DNA of 51,719 nucleotides from assembly GCF_003612125.1 (NCBI RefSeq), contig NZ_RAWI01000021.1:1-51719 (forward strand). The letters run 5' to 3'. The stretch is from Corallococcus praedator. GTDB taxonomy: Bacteria > Myxococcota > Myxococcia > Myxococcales > Myxococcaceae. Each line of letters opens with the position of its first letter. Position 1 is the stretch's first letter. Both the position numbers and the translations under genes were made by a program. The notes under the pieces are model-generated. The model was not told the origin of the DNA and made no database searches. It was given only the letters and a program-made list of their open reading frames with translations. Positions 37,413 to 45,737 of this stretch are shown here, piece after piece.

Positions 37413-39626
37413 GTGCCGCAGCCTTCCGCGGGCCTCCAGTTCGGAAAGTACAAGTTGCTCGAGCGCATCGCGACGGGCGGCATGGCGGAGATCTACCGCG
37501 CCCGGATGACGGCGGTGGCGGGCATCACGAAGCCGGTGGTCATCAAGAAGATCCTTCCCGGCTACGCGGACGACAGCGCGTTCGTGTCGATGTTCATCAA
37601 CGAGGCGCGCATCGCGCTGGGGTTGTCGCACGGCAACATCGCGCAGATCTTCGACTTCGGCGAGGTGGAGGGCGAGTACTTCCTCGCGATGGAGTGGGTG
37701 GACGGCCATCCGCTCTCGCACGTGATGCGCCGGGCCCGGGACAAGGGCCTTACCGCGCTGCCGCCGCCGCTGGCGGTGCTGGTGGCCATCGACATGCTGC
37801 GCGGCCTTGCGTACGCGCACACGCGCCTGGACGACAACGGCCGGCCGCTGCACATCGTCCACCGCGACGTCAGCCCGCAGAACGTGCTCCTGTCCTACGA
37901 GGGGCAGGTGAAGCTGGTGGACTTCGGCATCGCCCGGGCCCGGCTCGCCGGACGCAGCGAGACGAAGAACGACGCGGCCAAGGGCAAGTACGTCTACTTC
38001 GCGCCGGAGCAGGCCCGGGGCCAGCCGCTGGACGCGCGCACCGACGTGTTCGCCGCCGGCACGGTCCTCTACGAGATGCTCTGCGGGCGCCGGCCCTTCG
38101 AGGGCGCGCTGCCGGACGTGCTGCGAAAAATCTCGCAAGGTGACTTCCCCCGTCCGCGCGAGTGGACGCCGGGCATCCCCGCCGCGCTGGAGCGCATCCT
38201 GCTCACCGCGATGGCCACCAGCCCGGAGCAGCGCTACCCCACCGCGCAGGCCTTCGCGGAGGCCCTGGCGCGGCAGCTCCACGTCACCGCGCCGGACGTG
38301 TCCCAGAGCGAGCTGGGCCACTTCATGGGCTACCTCTTCGAGCCGGAGCTGGTGGACGCCGGCCGGCCCGTGCAGCTGCCCCGGGAGTTCATCGCCAAGG
38401 TGGGCCGCTGGAGCGGCGTGGCGGAGCCGCCCCCGGTGCAGACGCCGCCGGACTCGCCCCGGCACCCCACGCCGGTGCCGCACGGAGAGCCCCGGGGTGA
38501 CGTCATCACGCAGCCCCTGCCGCCGCAGCCGTTGCCCACACAGGCCCCGTCGTCGCCCCCGCAACCCGCGTGGCCCCGCACGCTGCGAGGCTGGGCCCTG
38601 CGCGGCGCTCCAGTGGTGGCCGCGCTGCTGGCCATGTGGATGGGCCTGCTCGTGGGGGGCACGAACTCCTTCGCGGTGGAGCTCAGCTCCTCGCCCGCGG
38701 GCGCCACCATCCGCGTGGACGGCCGGGAGCTGAAGGAGACGACGCCCACGCTCGTCACCCAGCTCCAGGCGGACACCGAACACATGCTGGAGGTGTCGCT
38801 GCCGGGCATGGTGCCCTGGAACCAGCGCGTGAAGGCCGAGCGCGGCACCACGCTCGCGGTCCACGCCCGCCTGACGCCGAAGCGCCCGGCTGCGGCGCGA
38901 GCCCTCACCCGGCTCGAGTCCCCCGACGCCCTCTATCGCTCCGGCGGGCCCTTCATGCTCAGCGCGGACGCGCATGCCTTCCGCGTGCCCCCGTCCGCCG
39001 CGGCGCGCATGCGGTTGGATCCCTCCCGCACGTACGGCCTGCGCGCCAACGGGCACGTGTCGCTGGGGGGACCGATGCCGGTGACCCAGGCGGCGTACTT
39101 CCTGGAAGGAGGCGCGGCCCTGCCCGCGCGCGACAGCTTCGGCGTGGTGGGCACGGACGAGGTGCTGGTGCAGAACGCCTCCGTCCTCTACGTGTTCCTG
39201 TGGGACGGGCGCGCCTACGACAACCGCGGCGCCCTCCAGGTGCACGTGCGCGAACAGGCCAGCGGCGCCATCACCACCCTGCTGCTGGACGCGCGTCGCC
39301 ACGCTGTCTCGCTCCCGCCCCACGAAGGCTTCACGCTGCGGGAGCTGGATGCCTCCACCACCTACCGCGTCGTCGTGCGGGCCGCGGCGGATCCGGCGCG
39401 CACGCGGGGCTTCAGCGGCGGCGCGGTGGATCAGGTGCTCGCGCTGCACGGCGAGGGGGACTCCCCGCTCACCGCGCCCGGCACGCTGGAGGTGCTGGAG
39501 GTCAACCGGCCCACGGTGATTCGGGGCGCGCGCTGGCTGCGGCTCGCGTTCCCGGACGACGACCCGGACGACAACACCGGCGGCCTCACGCTGGAGGTCA
39601 CGCCGGTGGCGCCGCTGCACCAGTAG
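37413..39626 (+). CDS. Membrane-bound Ser/Thr protein kinase with PEGA domain
   Basis: A 738-residue Hanks-type kinase. The N-terminal catalytic domain (about residues 10-285) has a degenerate glycine loop (IATGGMAEIY), VVIKK lysine, HRDVSPQN catalytic loop, DFGIA metal motif and FAPEQARG. A Pro-rich linker, one membrane helix (about 391-416) and a PEGA domain (SSPAGATIRVDGREL) follow, then a periplasmic domain of unknown type. Such kinases phosphorylate cytoplasmic targets in response to envelope cues. GTG 37413 is preferred because AGGAG precedes it; an in-frame ATG at 37359 overlaps the divergent lipoprotein start codon. Confidence 0.92.
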   Translation: MPQPSAGLQFGKYKLLERIATGGMAEIYRARMTAVAGITKPVVIKKILPGYADDSAFVSMFINEARIALGLSHGNIAQIFDFGEVEGEYFLAMEWVDGHPLSHVMRRARDKGLTALPPPLAVLVAIDMLRGLAYAHTRLDDNGRPLHIVHRDVSPQNVLLSYEGQVKLVDFGIARARLAGRSETKNDAAKGKYVYFAPEQARGQPLDARTDVFAAGTVLYEMLCGRRPFEGALPDVLRKISQGDFPRPREWTPGIPAALERILLTAMATSPEQRYPTAQAFAEALARQLHVTAPDVSQSELGHFMGYLFEPELVDAGRPVQLPREFIAKVGRWSGVAEPPPVQTPPDSPRHPTPVPHGEPRGDVITQPLPPQPLPTQAPSSPPQPAWPRTLRGWALRGAPVVAALLAMWMGLLVGGTNSFAVELSSSPAGATIRVDGRELKETTPTLVTQLQADTEHMLEVSLPGMVPWNQRVKAERGTTLAVHARLTPKRPAAARALTRLESPDALYRSGGPFMLSADAHAFRVPPSAAARMRLDPSRTYGLRANGHVSLGGPMPVTQAAYFLEGGAALPARDSFGVVGTDEVLVQNASVLYVFLWDGRAYDNRGALQVHVREQASGAITTLLLDARRHAVSLPPHEGFTLRELDASTTYRVVVRAAADPARTRGFSGGAVDQVLALHGEGDSPLTAPGTLEVLEVNRPTVIRGARWLRLAFPDDDPDDNTGGLTLEVTPVAPLHQ

Positions 39627-39672
39627 CGCGCCACGGGCCGCTACAGGGCGCAGGCGACCTGTTGCCGAAAAA

Positions 39673-39700
39673 TTGATCATCCGGGCGTCGCCCCTACCCT
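39673..39700 (+). promoter_or_regulatory. Candidate promoter of the small exported protein
   Basis: TTGATC (39673-39678) and TACCCT (39695-39700) are 16 bases apart, about 22 bases before the ATG. The -10 match is only half of consensus. Confidence 0.3.
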
Positions 39701-39722
39701 TGCGCCGCAACGGAGGACGCTC

Positions 39723-39938
39723 ATGAAGAAGCTGACGGCGGTGCTGGCGCTGGGAATCGCGGTGGTGGGGACGGTGGGACTTTCCGCTCGCGTGGATGCC
39801 CAACCTGGAGGCATGGCGGACGAGGGACCGACCGATGCCCAGATCGACGCTGTCCTGGACGCCCAGGCACACGAGGTCATGGGCCGGTTGTTGGAAGCAC
39901 AGCGCAATGCCGCACGGATGACAAAGCTTCCCCGGTAA
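39723..39938 (+). CDS. Small exported protein of unknown function
   Basis: A 71-residue protein with a clear signal peptide (MKKLTAVLALGIAVVGTVGLSA, cleavage near VDA-Q). The mature part of about 45 residues is acidic and helical (TDAQIDAVLDAQAHEVMGRLLEAQ). CGGAGGA lies 6 bases before the ATG. No family recognised. It sits between the kinase and carD genes on the same strand. Confidence 0.7.
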   Translation: MKKLTAVLALGIAVVGTVGLSARVDAQPGGMADEGPTDAQIDAVLDAQAHEVMGRLLEAQRNAARMTKLPR

Positions 39939-40016
39939 TCTCGTGGCATCCGGCGGGGCACGGTGCTACGACCGGCGCTCGCTTCGGTGCTCATCACACC
40001 CGCCCACGAGGGGGCC

Positions 40017-40985
40017 ATGCCAGAAGGGTCCGCTGCACTCCAGCTCCAGGTTGGAGACCGGGTCGTCTACCCCAACCAGGGGGTCTGTCGCGTCGCCGCC
40101 ATCGATGTGAAGGAGGTGGCGGGGCAGAAGCTCACGTTCGTCACCATGCGCCGGGAGGAAGACGGCGCCGTCGTCATGGTGCCGGAAGGCAAGATCGTCT
40201 CCATTGGCGTGCGCAAGGTCGCGAGCGTCGCCGACGTGGAGGAGATCTATTCCTTCCTGCGCTCGGACAGCGACAAGGCCGACCTGGATTGGAAGCAACG
40301 CGCGCGCACCAACCTGGACCGCATGACCCAGGGCGGCATCCTGGGCCTGGCGGAGGTCGTCAAGGGCCTCCAGGTCCTGAGCGAGCTGCGTCCACTGCCC
40401 ACCAAGGAGCGTGAGCTCTACGACAACGCCCGGCACCTGCTGGTGTCGGAGGTCGCCGCCGCGCTGGGCACCGCCGAGGCCAACGCCGAGGACTCCATCG
40501 ACATCGTCCTCTTCCCGCCCGGCCGCGAGCGCCCCAAGCGCACCGCCGCCGAGTTCGCCCGGCCCGGAGGCGACGAGGACGACATGGACCTCGACGGCGA
40601 CCTCATGGGCCTGGAGGGCGGAGAGCTGGACCTGCCCTCGGACGAGGAGCCGCCGGCCGAGCCCGAGGAGGAGTCCGCCGAGGAAGGTTCGGAAGAGGAA
40701 GGCGAAGCCAGCGAGGAGGGCTCCGACGAGGCGCCCAAGAAGCGCGGCCGTCCGCCCAAGGCCAAGCCCGCCGACGAAGGTGGCGAGCCCGCCGCCCCGA
40801 AGAAGCGCGGCCGCCCGCCCAAGCCGAAGCCCGAGGTGGCGGCGGAGAGCGCTGAACCCGCCGCCCCGAAGAAGCGGGGTCGTCCGCCCAAGGCCAAACC
40901 GCCCGAGGGTGCCGCCCCCGCCGAGCCCGCCGCCCCGAAGAAGCGCGGCCGTCCGCCCAAGGCCAAGCCGGCCGAGGACGAGTGA
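40017..40985 (+). CDS. carD: Transcriptional regulator CarD
   Basis: A 322-residue protein with the architecture specific to myxobacterial CarD. The N-terminal CarD/CdnL/TRCF domain (about residues 8-160, LQVGDRVVYPNQGVCRV) binds the RNA polymerase beta subunit. An acidic stretch rich in Glu, Asp and Ser (about 180-235) follows, then four HMGA-like AT-hooks (KKRGRPPK, starting about 241, 262, 285 and 308). In M. xanthus CarD works with CarG in light-induced carotenogenesis and fruiting-body development by supporting ECF sigma factors. ATG 40017 is chosen since GAGGGGG precedes it and the domain begins soon after. Confidence 0.96.
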   Translation: MPEGSAALQLQVGDRVVYPNQGVCRVAAIDVKEVAGQKLTFVTMRREEDGAVVMVPEGKIVSIGVRKVASVADVEEIYSFLRSDSDKADLDWKQRARTNLDRMTQGGILGLAEVVKGLQVLSELRPLPTKERELYDNARHLLVSEVAAALGTAEANAEDSIDIVLFPPGRERPKRTAAEFARPGGDEDDMDLDGDLMGLEGGELDLPSDEEPPAEPEEESAEEGSEEEGEASEEGSDEAPKKRGRPPKAKPADEGGEPAAPKKRGRPPKPKPEVAAESAEPAAPKKRGRPPKAKPPEGAAPAEPAAPKKRGRPPKAKPAEDE

Positions 40986-41076
40986 ACCGCAGGACCTTCC
41001 GGCCCTCCCGGCCGCCCGCGTCGCGTCAGTCCGCGCGCCCGGCACCGCGAGGGCCTTCCCGCCGAGGTGACGCCCC

Positions 41077-41589
41077 GTGATTCGCGTCGTGACGCTGGAC
41101 CCTTTCGACGACAAGCAGCTCGCCAAGTTCAACCGCACGCTCTACACGGCCTTCGGCGTGGGCAGCGAGCACAGCGGCCCCGCGGAGGCACCCGCGGGCA
41201 TGTCCGAGCCCCTGGACGCCGAGAAGCTGCTGGACGAGGTGAAGGGCGTCCGGGCCTACAAGGACGACAAGGTGCTGCTGCTCACCTCGCGCAAGCTGAA
41301 GGACCGCGAGCTGCTCAGCGGCAAGGCCCCGACGACGGGCTTCGCCCGCTACGGCAAGGACCGGGCGGTGCTCACCATCGCGCCCTTCAAGGACCTGGAG
41401 AAGGACTTCAAGCCCATCGCGCGCCACGCGCTGCACCAGTTGGGCACGCTCTGGGAGCTGCACCACTGCCTGGATCCGCGCTGCTCGATGTATCCACCCT
41501 GGACGCCGTCCTTCAACCAGGGCGACCACATCTTCTGCACCTTCTGCCGCGAAAAGAGCGAGCAGAAGATCCGTCTTGCCAAGTCCTAG
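41077..41589 (+). CDS. carG: Zinc-binding CarD partner CarG
   Basis: A 170-residue protein matching CarG by sequence pattern and by position right after carD. It has a degenerate archaemetzincin zinc site, ALHQLGTLWELHHC, then C-L-D-P-R-C-SM and FCTFC. Against HExxHxxGxxHC the catalytic Glu is Gln and the second His is Thr, so protease activity is not expected; the cysteines probably hold structural zinc. CarG binds CarD's N-terminal part. GTG 41077 has GAGG upstream. The next gene begins inside its last codons. Confidence 0.93.
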   Translation: MIRVVTLDPFDDKQLAKFNRTLYTAFGVGSEHSGPAEAPAGMSEPLDAEKLLDEVKGVRAYKDDKVLLLTSRKLKDRELLSGKAPTTGFARYGKDRAVLTIAPFKDLEKDFKPIARHALHQLGTLWELHHCLDPRCSMYPPWTPSFNQGDHIFCTFCREKSEQKIRLAKS

Positions 41590-42526
41590 GCTCCTGCGCG
41601 CCCTGCCCCTCGTGGAGCTGGGGGGCCTGCTGCTCGTCGCGCTCCTGTGCCTCGCCTTCCAGTTGAGGCTGCCGGGCCGGCTCCCCACGGACGCGGATGA
41701 GCGCGCCGTGGCGGAAGTGCTAGCCCGCGACGCACGCCCCGGGGACGGCGTGCTGCTGTTCCCCTGGTGGACCGAGCGCGCCCGGCTCTTCGTGCCGTCC
41801 AACCTGCCCGTGCATGGGTGGCTCGACTCCGACAAGGCGGACCTGAGCGAACACCCGCGCCTCTGGGTGCTGGGCCAGCCGGAGCTGCCCCGCTCGGATG
41901 TCGGCGCGTTCGAGGCGGCCTTCCTCCCCGGACGCAAGGCGCTGGGGCCCGAAGCGCGCCTGGGCACGCTGTCGCTGCGCCTCTATGAGAACGGCCGCCA
42001 CCGCCCCCGGCACTGGGTGGCGTCCGAAGTCGTGAGCCGCGCGCGCGTGTACCTGGAGCAGCCGGACGGAGCGCGCACGGACTGTCCCTTCGACGGGCGC
42101 GTGCACCGCTGCCCGGGGCCGCCGCACCTGTACGTCGCGCGGGAGTGGCACGAAATCCTCTACGAGCCCCGGAACTGCCTCTGGATGCACGCGCCCGGTG
42201 GGCCGCAGCGGCTGGTGGCGGAGTTCGACGGCGTCCCCTCCGGCCTGGGCCTGCGGATGGAGGGCGGCATCATCTTCGAGTTCGCGCACCCGAAGGACCC
42301 GCGCCTGAGCACCGCGCACCTGGGCGTGGACGACGCGGCCAGCGGCCAGCGGCTGCTGGACGTGCCCATTCCCCCGGGCCGTGAGGGCGTGCAGAAGGCG
42401 GAGGTGGTGTTGCCGCCCGGCCCCGCGCGCACGGTGAAGGTCTGGGTGCAGGCGGACAACGCGGAGTCGCGGCAGGTGTGCCTGGACGTGATGGCGCTGG
42501 AGCCGGCGGTGGGGGTGCGTCCATGA
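41576..42526 (+). CDS. Membrane-anchored protein of unknown function
   Basis: A 316-residue protein with one N-terminal hydrophobic helix (about residues 13-29, ELGGLLLVALLCLAFQ) and a large presumably periplasmic part. It has six or so Cys (TDCPF, HRCPG, RNCLW) but no recognised family. It overlaps carG by 14 bases if TTG 41576 is the start, and overlaps the glycosyltransferase as ATGA. Tight coupling to that membrane enzyme suggests a joint role in envelope glycan or lipid modification; this is inference. Confidence 0.72.
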   Translation: MPSPRLLRALPLVELGGLLLVALLCLAFQLRLPGRLPTDADERAVAEVLARDARPGDGVLLFPWWTERARLFVPSNLPVHGWLDSDKADLSEHPRLWVLGQPELPRSDVGAFEAAFLPGRKALGPEARLGTLSLRLYENGRHRPRHWVASEVVSRARVYLEQPDGARTDCPFDGRVHRCPGPPHLYVAREWHEILYEPRNCLWMHAPGGPQRLVAEFDGVPSGLGLRMEGGIIFEFAHPKDPRLSTAHLGVDDAASGQRLLDVPIPPGREGVQKAEVVLPPGPARTVKVWVQADNAESRQVCLDVMALEPAVGVRP

Positions 42527-44358
42527 CGGGCCGGGCAGCGACGCGCGATGAGAAGCTCGTGGCCTGGGTGCTGTGGGCGCTGGCCTTCGCGGCGCTGTGG
42601 AGCACCGAGGCCGCGGTGGGCTTCACGCGCGACGAGAGCGTCTACTTCGCGGCGGCGGAGGGCTACTCAAGCTGGTTCCGGCTGCTGGTGCGAGCGCCCG
42701 CGCAGGCGTTCACCGACAGCGCCATCGTGCGCGCGTGGGACTACAACCACGAGCACCCGGTGCTGATGAAGACGCTGTTCGGGCTGAGCCACATGCTCTT
42801 CCACGACGGCCTGGGCCTGCGCGACGCGCTGGCCTTCCGCATCCCCGCGTTCGCCATGGCGGCGCTGGTGCCCGCGCTGTGCTTCCTCTTTGGCAGCGCA
42901 CTGTACGGCCGCGCCGCGGGGCTGTTCGCCGCCCTCTCCTTCCTGCTGGTGCCCCGGCAGTACTTCAACGCGGAGCTGGCGTGCTTCGACATGCCGGTGG
43001 CCGCGATGTGGCTGCTCGTCGTGTACTGCTTCTGGCGCGCGCTGGAGGACACCCGCTGGGGCATCGCGTGCGGCGTGGCGTTCGGGCTGGCGCTGGCGAC
43101 GAAGCACAACGCCCTGTTCCTGCCGTTCGTGCTGACGCCCTTCGCGCTGTGGCGCGCGTGGACCGTGAGCGACGGCGTGCCGGAGGCCCGCGTGCGGCTG
43201 GGGCGCTTCGTGGGCCTGTTCGCGGCGGTGGCGGTGCTCTACGGCCTGCTCGTCGTCGCGCTGGGCGGAGGCGAGGCCTTCCAGAAGAAGTTCCTGCTCT
43301 TGAGCCCGCACACGCTGTTCTTCGTGGGGCTCGCGGTGGGCAGTGTGTGGCTGCTGCGCGACCTGGCCCCGGTGAGCGCGCCCGTGACGCGGGCGCTGGT
43401 GCCGGTGGCGGCGATGGCGGTGCTGGGCCCCGTCATCTTCTACCTGCACTGGCCCTACCTGTGGCACGCGCCGGTGGACCGCACGGCGTGGTACCTGGCC
43501 TTCCACGCGACGCACAACCACTACGCTTGGTTCTACCTGGGCACGCTGATGCGCGGGCCGCCCTTCCCGCTCACCTACGTCCTCGTGAAGACGGCGCTGA
43601 CGGTGCCCACCAGCCTCTTCGCGCCCATGGTGACGGGGTTCCTCGCGCTCGTGGGCCGCGCACTCTTGAGCCTGAGCGCGCGCACGCGCGACTGGGTGCG
43701 GATGCCCACCGCCACCGAGGCCCTGGTGGGCGTCAACGCGGTGACGTCCATCCTGGTCATCAGCCACCCGCAGGTGCCGCACTTCGGCGGTGTGAAGCAC
43801 TGGTTCCCGTCCATGCCCTTCCTGGGCATCCTCGCGGGCGCGGCGGTGGCGCGCGGCTGCTTCGCGCTCTGGGAGGTGCTGAAGGCGCGGCGCCCTTCCC
43901 TGCCGTCCTTCGCCGTGACGGTGCCGGTGTTCGCGCTGCTGCTCCTGCCCGCGCTGCTGGCCCTGGTGCACGTGTTCCCCTATGGGACGGCGGCGTACTC
44001 GGAGCTGGCGGGGGGACAGGCGGGCGCGGCGACGCTGGGCATGCAGCGGCAGTTCTGGTCCAGCCACGTCACCGGCGTGCTGCCGTGGATCAACGAACAC
44101 GCGAAGCCGGGCGCGCGCGTCTACCTGCACGAGGTGAACGGCTTCTCGTTCCGCGACTACCAGCGCAACGGGATGCTGCGTCCCGACGTGCGAGCGGTGA
44201 ACAGCCCGTTCGACGCGGACATCGTCGCGTACCAGTACCACCAGGAGTTCCGCGAGCACGAGTTCCTCACGTGGCAGGCCTTCGGCACGCGCACGCCCGT
44301 CACCGGGCTGTACCTGGACGAGACGCCGCAGGTCATCGTCTACCAGCGCCCCGAATAG
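42523..44358 (+). CDS. Family-39-type (ArnT/PMT-like) membrane glycosyltransferase
   Basis: A 611-residue protein with about ten or more hydrophobic helices. The first loop has the acidic pair DE in GFTRDESVYF, the catalytic or metal site of GT-C enzymes that use polyprenyl-phosphate sugars. WDYNHEHPVLMKTLFGLSH and ALATKHNALFLP are typical of family 39 relatives. It would transfer a sugar to a protein or lipid outside the inner membrane; donor and acceptor are unknown. ATG 42523 overlaps the preceding stop by 4 bases. Confidence 0.86.
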   Translation: MTGRAATRDEKLVAWVLWALAFAALWSTEAAVGFTRDESVYFAAAEGYSSWFRLLVRAPAQAFTDSAIVRAWDYNHEHPVLMKTLFGLSHMLFHDGLGLRDALAFRIPAFAMAALVPALCFLFGSALYGRAAGLFAALSFLLVPRQYFNAELACFDMPVAAMWLLVVYCFWRALEDTRWGIACGVAFGLALATKHNALFLPFVLTPFALWRAWTVSDGVPEARVRLGRFVGLFAAVAVLYGLLVVALGGGEAFQKKFLLLSPHTLFFVGLAVGSVWLLRDLAPVSAPVTRALVPVAAMAVLGPVIFYLHWPYLWHAPVDRTAWYLAFHATHNHYAWFYLGTLMRGPPFPLTYVLVKTALTVPTSLFAPMVTGFLALVGRALLSLSARTRDWVRMPTATEALVGVNAVTSILVISHPQVPHFGGVKHWFPSMPFLGILAGAAVARGCFALWEVLKARRPSLPSFAVTVPVFALLLLPALLALVHVFPYGTAAYSELAGGQAGAATLGMQRQFWSSHVTGVLPWINEHAKPGARVYLHEVNGFSFRDYQRNGMLRPDVRAVNSPFDADIVAYQYHQEFREHEFLTWQAFGTRTPVTGLYLDETPQVIVYQRPE

Positions 44359-44389
44359 CCCCTCGCGCCGCGATGACGCAGGCAGCCAT

Positions 44390-44490
44390 GTGCACGACCG
44401 TGCACTCGGCGGGCACACGTGCGTTCGTGGACATCGCCACGGACTGGAGGGCGTGGGGCCGGGGTAGGATTGGGGACGTTGCGCCAATCC
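44390..44490. promoter_or_regulatory. Two inverted repeats before the lipoprotein gene
   Basis: GTGCACG-AC-CGTGCAC (44390-44405) is a perfect 7-bp-arm palindrome. GGATTGG (44467-44473) faces CCAATCC (44484-44490) with a 10-base loop, just before the GAGGAGG ribosome-binding site. The first looks like an operator; the second may be a leader hairpin. Confidence 0.45.
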
Positions 44491-44511
44491 AAGCTCCCTG
44501 AGGAGGGACAC

Positions 44512-45072
44512 ATGACGCGCTGGACGGTCTTGGTGGCGGTGCTCGCGTTGGGCGCGGCCTGCAACGAGGCGAAGACGCCCGACAAATCCGCGCGGGTCCA
44601 GTTGAAGAAGACGGGCGCGGCGACGATGGAGGTCATCCCCTCCGCGGGCCAGCTGCCCTACTGCCTGCTGTACACGATGTCCGAGAAGGGCGTCATCCGG
44701 CAGCTCACGCTCACGCGGGAGAACCGCTCCATCCGCTGTGACGCGAACAGGCCCGTCGCGAACACCAGCTTCCGCATCCCCGTGCAGGAGGGGAAGGTGC
44801 GCGTCTACGTCTTCTTCTCCGACGAGCGCGTGCAGGCGGGCCCGGTGGCGCAGCAGCTCTACGACTTGCGCGACAAGGAGCGCGTCACCGCCATGGACAT
44901 GCGCCTGCCGGGACGCGTCTTCGTGGAGACGCTGGAGTTCGTCCCCGAGACGGGCGAGCCGGAGATGACCGGCGGCGTGGTTGGCGCGGGCGGTGTGGTG
45001 ACGTCCGACGGAGGCACCGGCCCCGTGAGTGGCGGTGGCAGCATGGAGCTCGTGGAGCCCGTGGACGACTGA
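44512..45072 (+). CDS. Putative lipoprotein of unknown function
   Basis: A 186-residue protein with signal segment TVLVAVLALGAAC, where Cys is the likely lipidated residue although the lipobox (GAAC) is not ideal. The mature part has a beta-rich region (SFRIPVQEGKVRVYVFFSDER) and a Gly/Val-rich C-terminal tail. No family recognised. GAGGAGG precedes the ATG. It ends convergently with the Arg/Glu-repeat gene, with a hairpin between. Confidence 0.75.
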   Translation: MTRWTVLVAVLALGAACNEAKTPDKSARVQLKKTGAATMEVIPSAGQLPYCLLYTMSEKGVIRQLTLTRENRSIRCDANRPVANTSFRIPVQEGKVRVYVFFSDERVQAGPVAQQLYDLRDKERVTAMDMRLPGRVFVETLEFVPETGEPEMTGGVVGAGGVVTSDGGTGPVSGGGSMELVEPVDD

Positions 45073-45084
45073 CCCCGGACGCGA

Positions 45085-45121
45085 CGAAGCCCGAGGGTGG
45101 ATGACCCGCCCCCGGGCTTCG
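45085..45121. terminator. Hairpin between convergent genes
   Basis: CGAAGCCCG (45085-45093) pairs perfectly with CGGGCTTCG (45113-45121), with an inner GGT/ACC pair in the loop. It lies 12 bases after one stop and 46 from the other. No long T-run follows. Confidence 0.6.
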
Positions 45122-45167
45122 GTACCGCTTCAGTGCGTGGCATCCGGTGAGAGGTCCTCGTACCGGA

Positions 45168-45581
45168 TCAGTTCAGCCAGCCGCCGTTGGACTTCGAGCT
45201 GCTCCAGCCGCCGCGCTGAGCCAGACGCTCGCGCTGCTGCCGCTCCCGCTCCATCCGCGCCTGCCGCTCGCGCTCCTGACGCTCGCGCTCCAGCCGGGCC
45301 ACCCGCTCGCGCTCCTGGCGTTCCCGCTCCAACCGCGCCTGCCGTTCCCGCTCCTGACGCTCGCGCTCCATGCGGGCCTGACGCTCGCGCTCCTGACGCT
45401 GACGCTCCTGCCGCTCGCGCTCCAGCCGGGCCACCCGCTCGCGCTCCTGACGCTCGCGCTCCATGCGGCTCTGGGCCTGGCGGCTCACGAGAGAAGAGGC
45501 TCCGTGGACGTTCTGGGCCATCACCGGGCTGCTGGCAACGAGCGCCACCACCACCATCACCTTCTTGAGCATCGCCTTCAT
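45168..45581 (-). CDS. Exported Arg/Glu-repeat protein, predicted single alpha-helix
   Basis: A 137-residue protein with a signal peptide (MLKKVMVVVALVASSPVMA then QN). Most of the mature part is a repeat of ERERQ-type words (MERERQERERVARLERERQ and variants, about residues 35-125). Such alternating charged residues form stable single alpha-helices. The tail RGGWSSSKSNGGWLN is not repeated. GGAGG precedes ATG 45581. A periplasmic spacer or scaffold is plausible, but no family is assigned. High charge and repeats could also suit RNA or wall binding. Confidence 0.75.
   Translation of the reverse strand: MKAMLKKVMVVVALVASSPVMAQNVHGASSLVSRQAQSRMERERQERERVARLERERQERQRQERERQARMERERQERERQARLERERQERERVARLERERQERERQARMERERQQRERLAQRGGWSSSKSNGGWLN
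45205..45475 (-). repeat. Short imperfect tandem repeats coding the Arg/Glu helix
   Basis: GCTCGCGCTCCTGACG and GCTCGCGCTCCA variants recur every 24-36 bases across the block. Slippage could change helix length between strains. Confidence 0.75.
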
Positions 45582-45663
45582 GACCGCCTCCGTGAACCGC
45601 GTTGTGCTGCGTTCTGAACCTTCTGACGCAGGGGGGCCCGGTTGATTCAACGGCCCCAAGCAC

Positions 45664-45699
45664 GCGGGGCCACCCCGATTCCCCTCGGAGCGGCCCCGC
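45664..45699 (-). terminator. Candidate terminator after the alcohol dehydrogenase gene
   Basis: GCGGGGCC (45664-45671) pairs perfectly with GGCCCCGC (45692-45699), with an inner CCGA/TCGG stem. It lies about 40 bases past the stop at 45738. No T-run follows. Confidence 0.5.
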
Positions 45700-45737
45700 A
45701 GAAAACAATCTGAAATGCGCGCGGCGTGAAGACGGCT

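Noticed and set aside
37086-39872. A 928-codon minus-strand frame across the kinase gene
   Set aside because: Low-complexity Arg/His/Gly-rich product with no motif; the plus strand encodes an intact kinase.
42667-44511. A 614-codon minus-strand frame over the glycosyltransferase
   Set aside because: Gln/Arg/His-rich shadow frame; the plus strand has membrane helices and the GT-C acidic motif.
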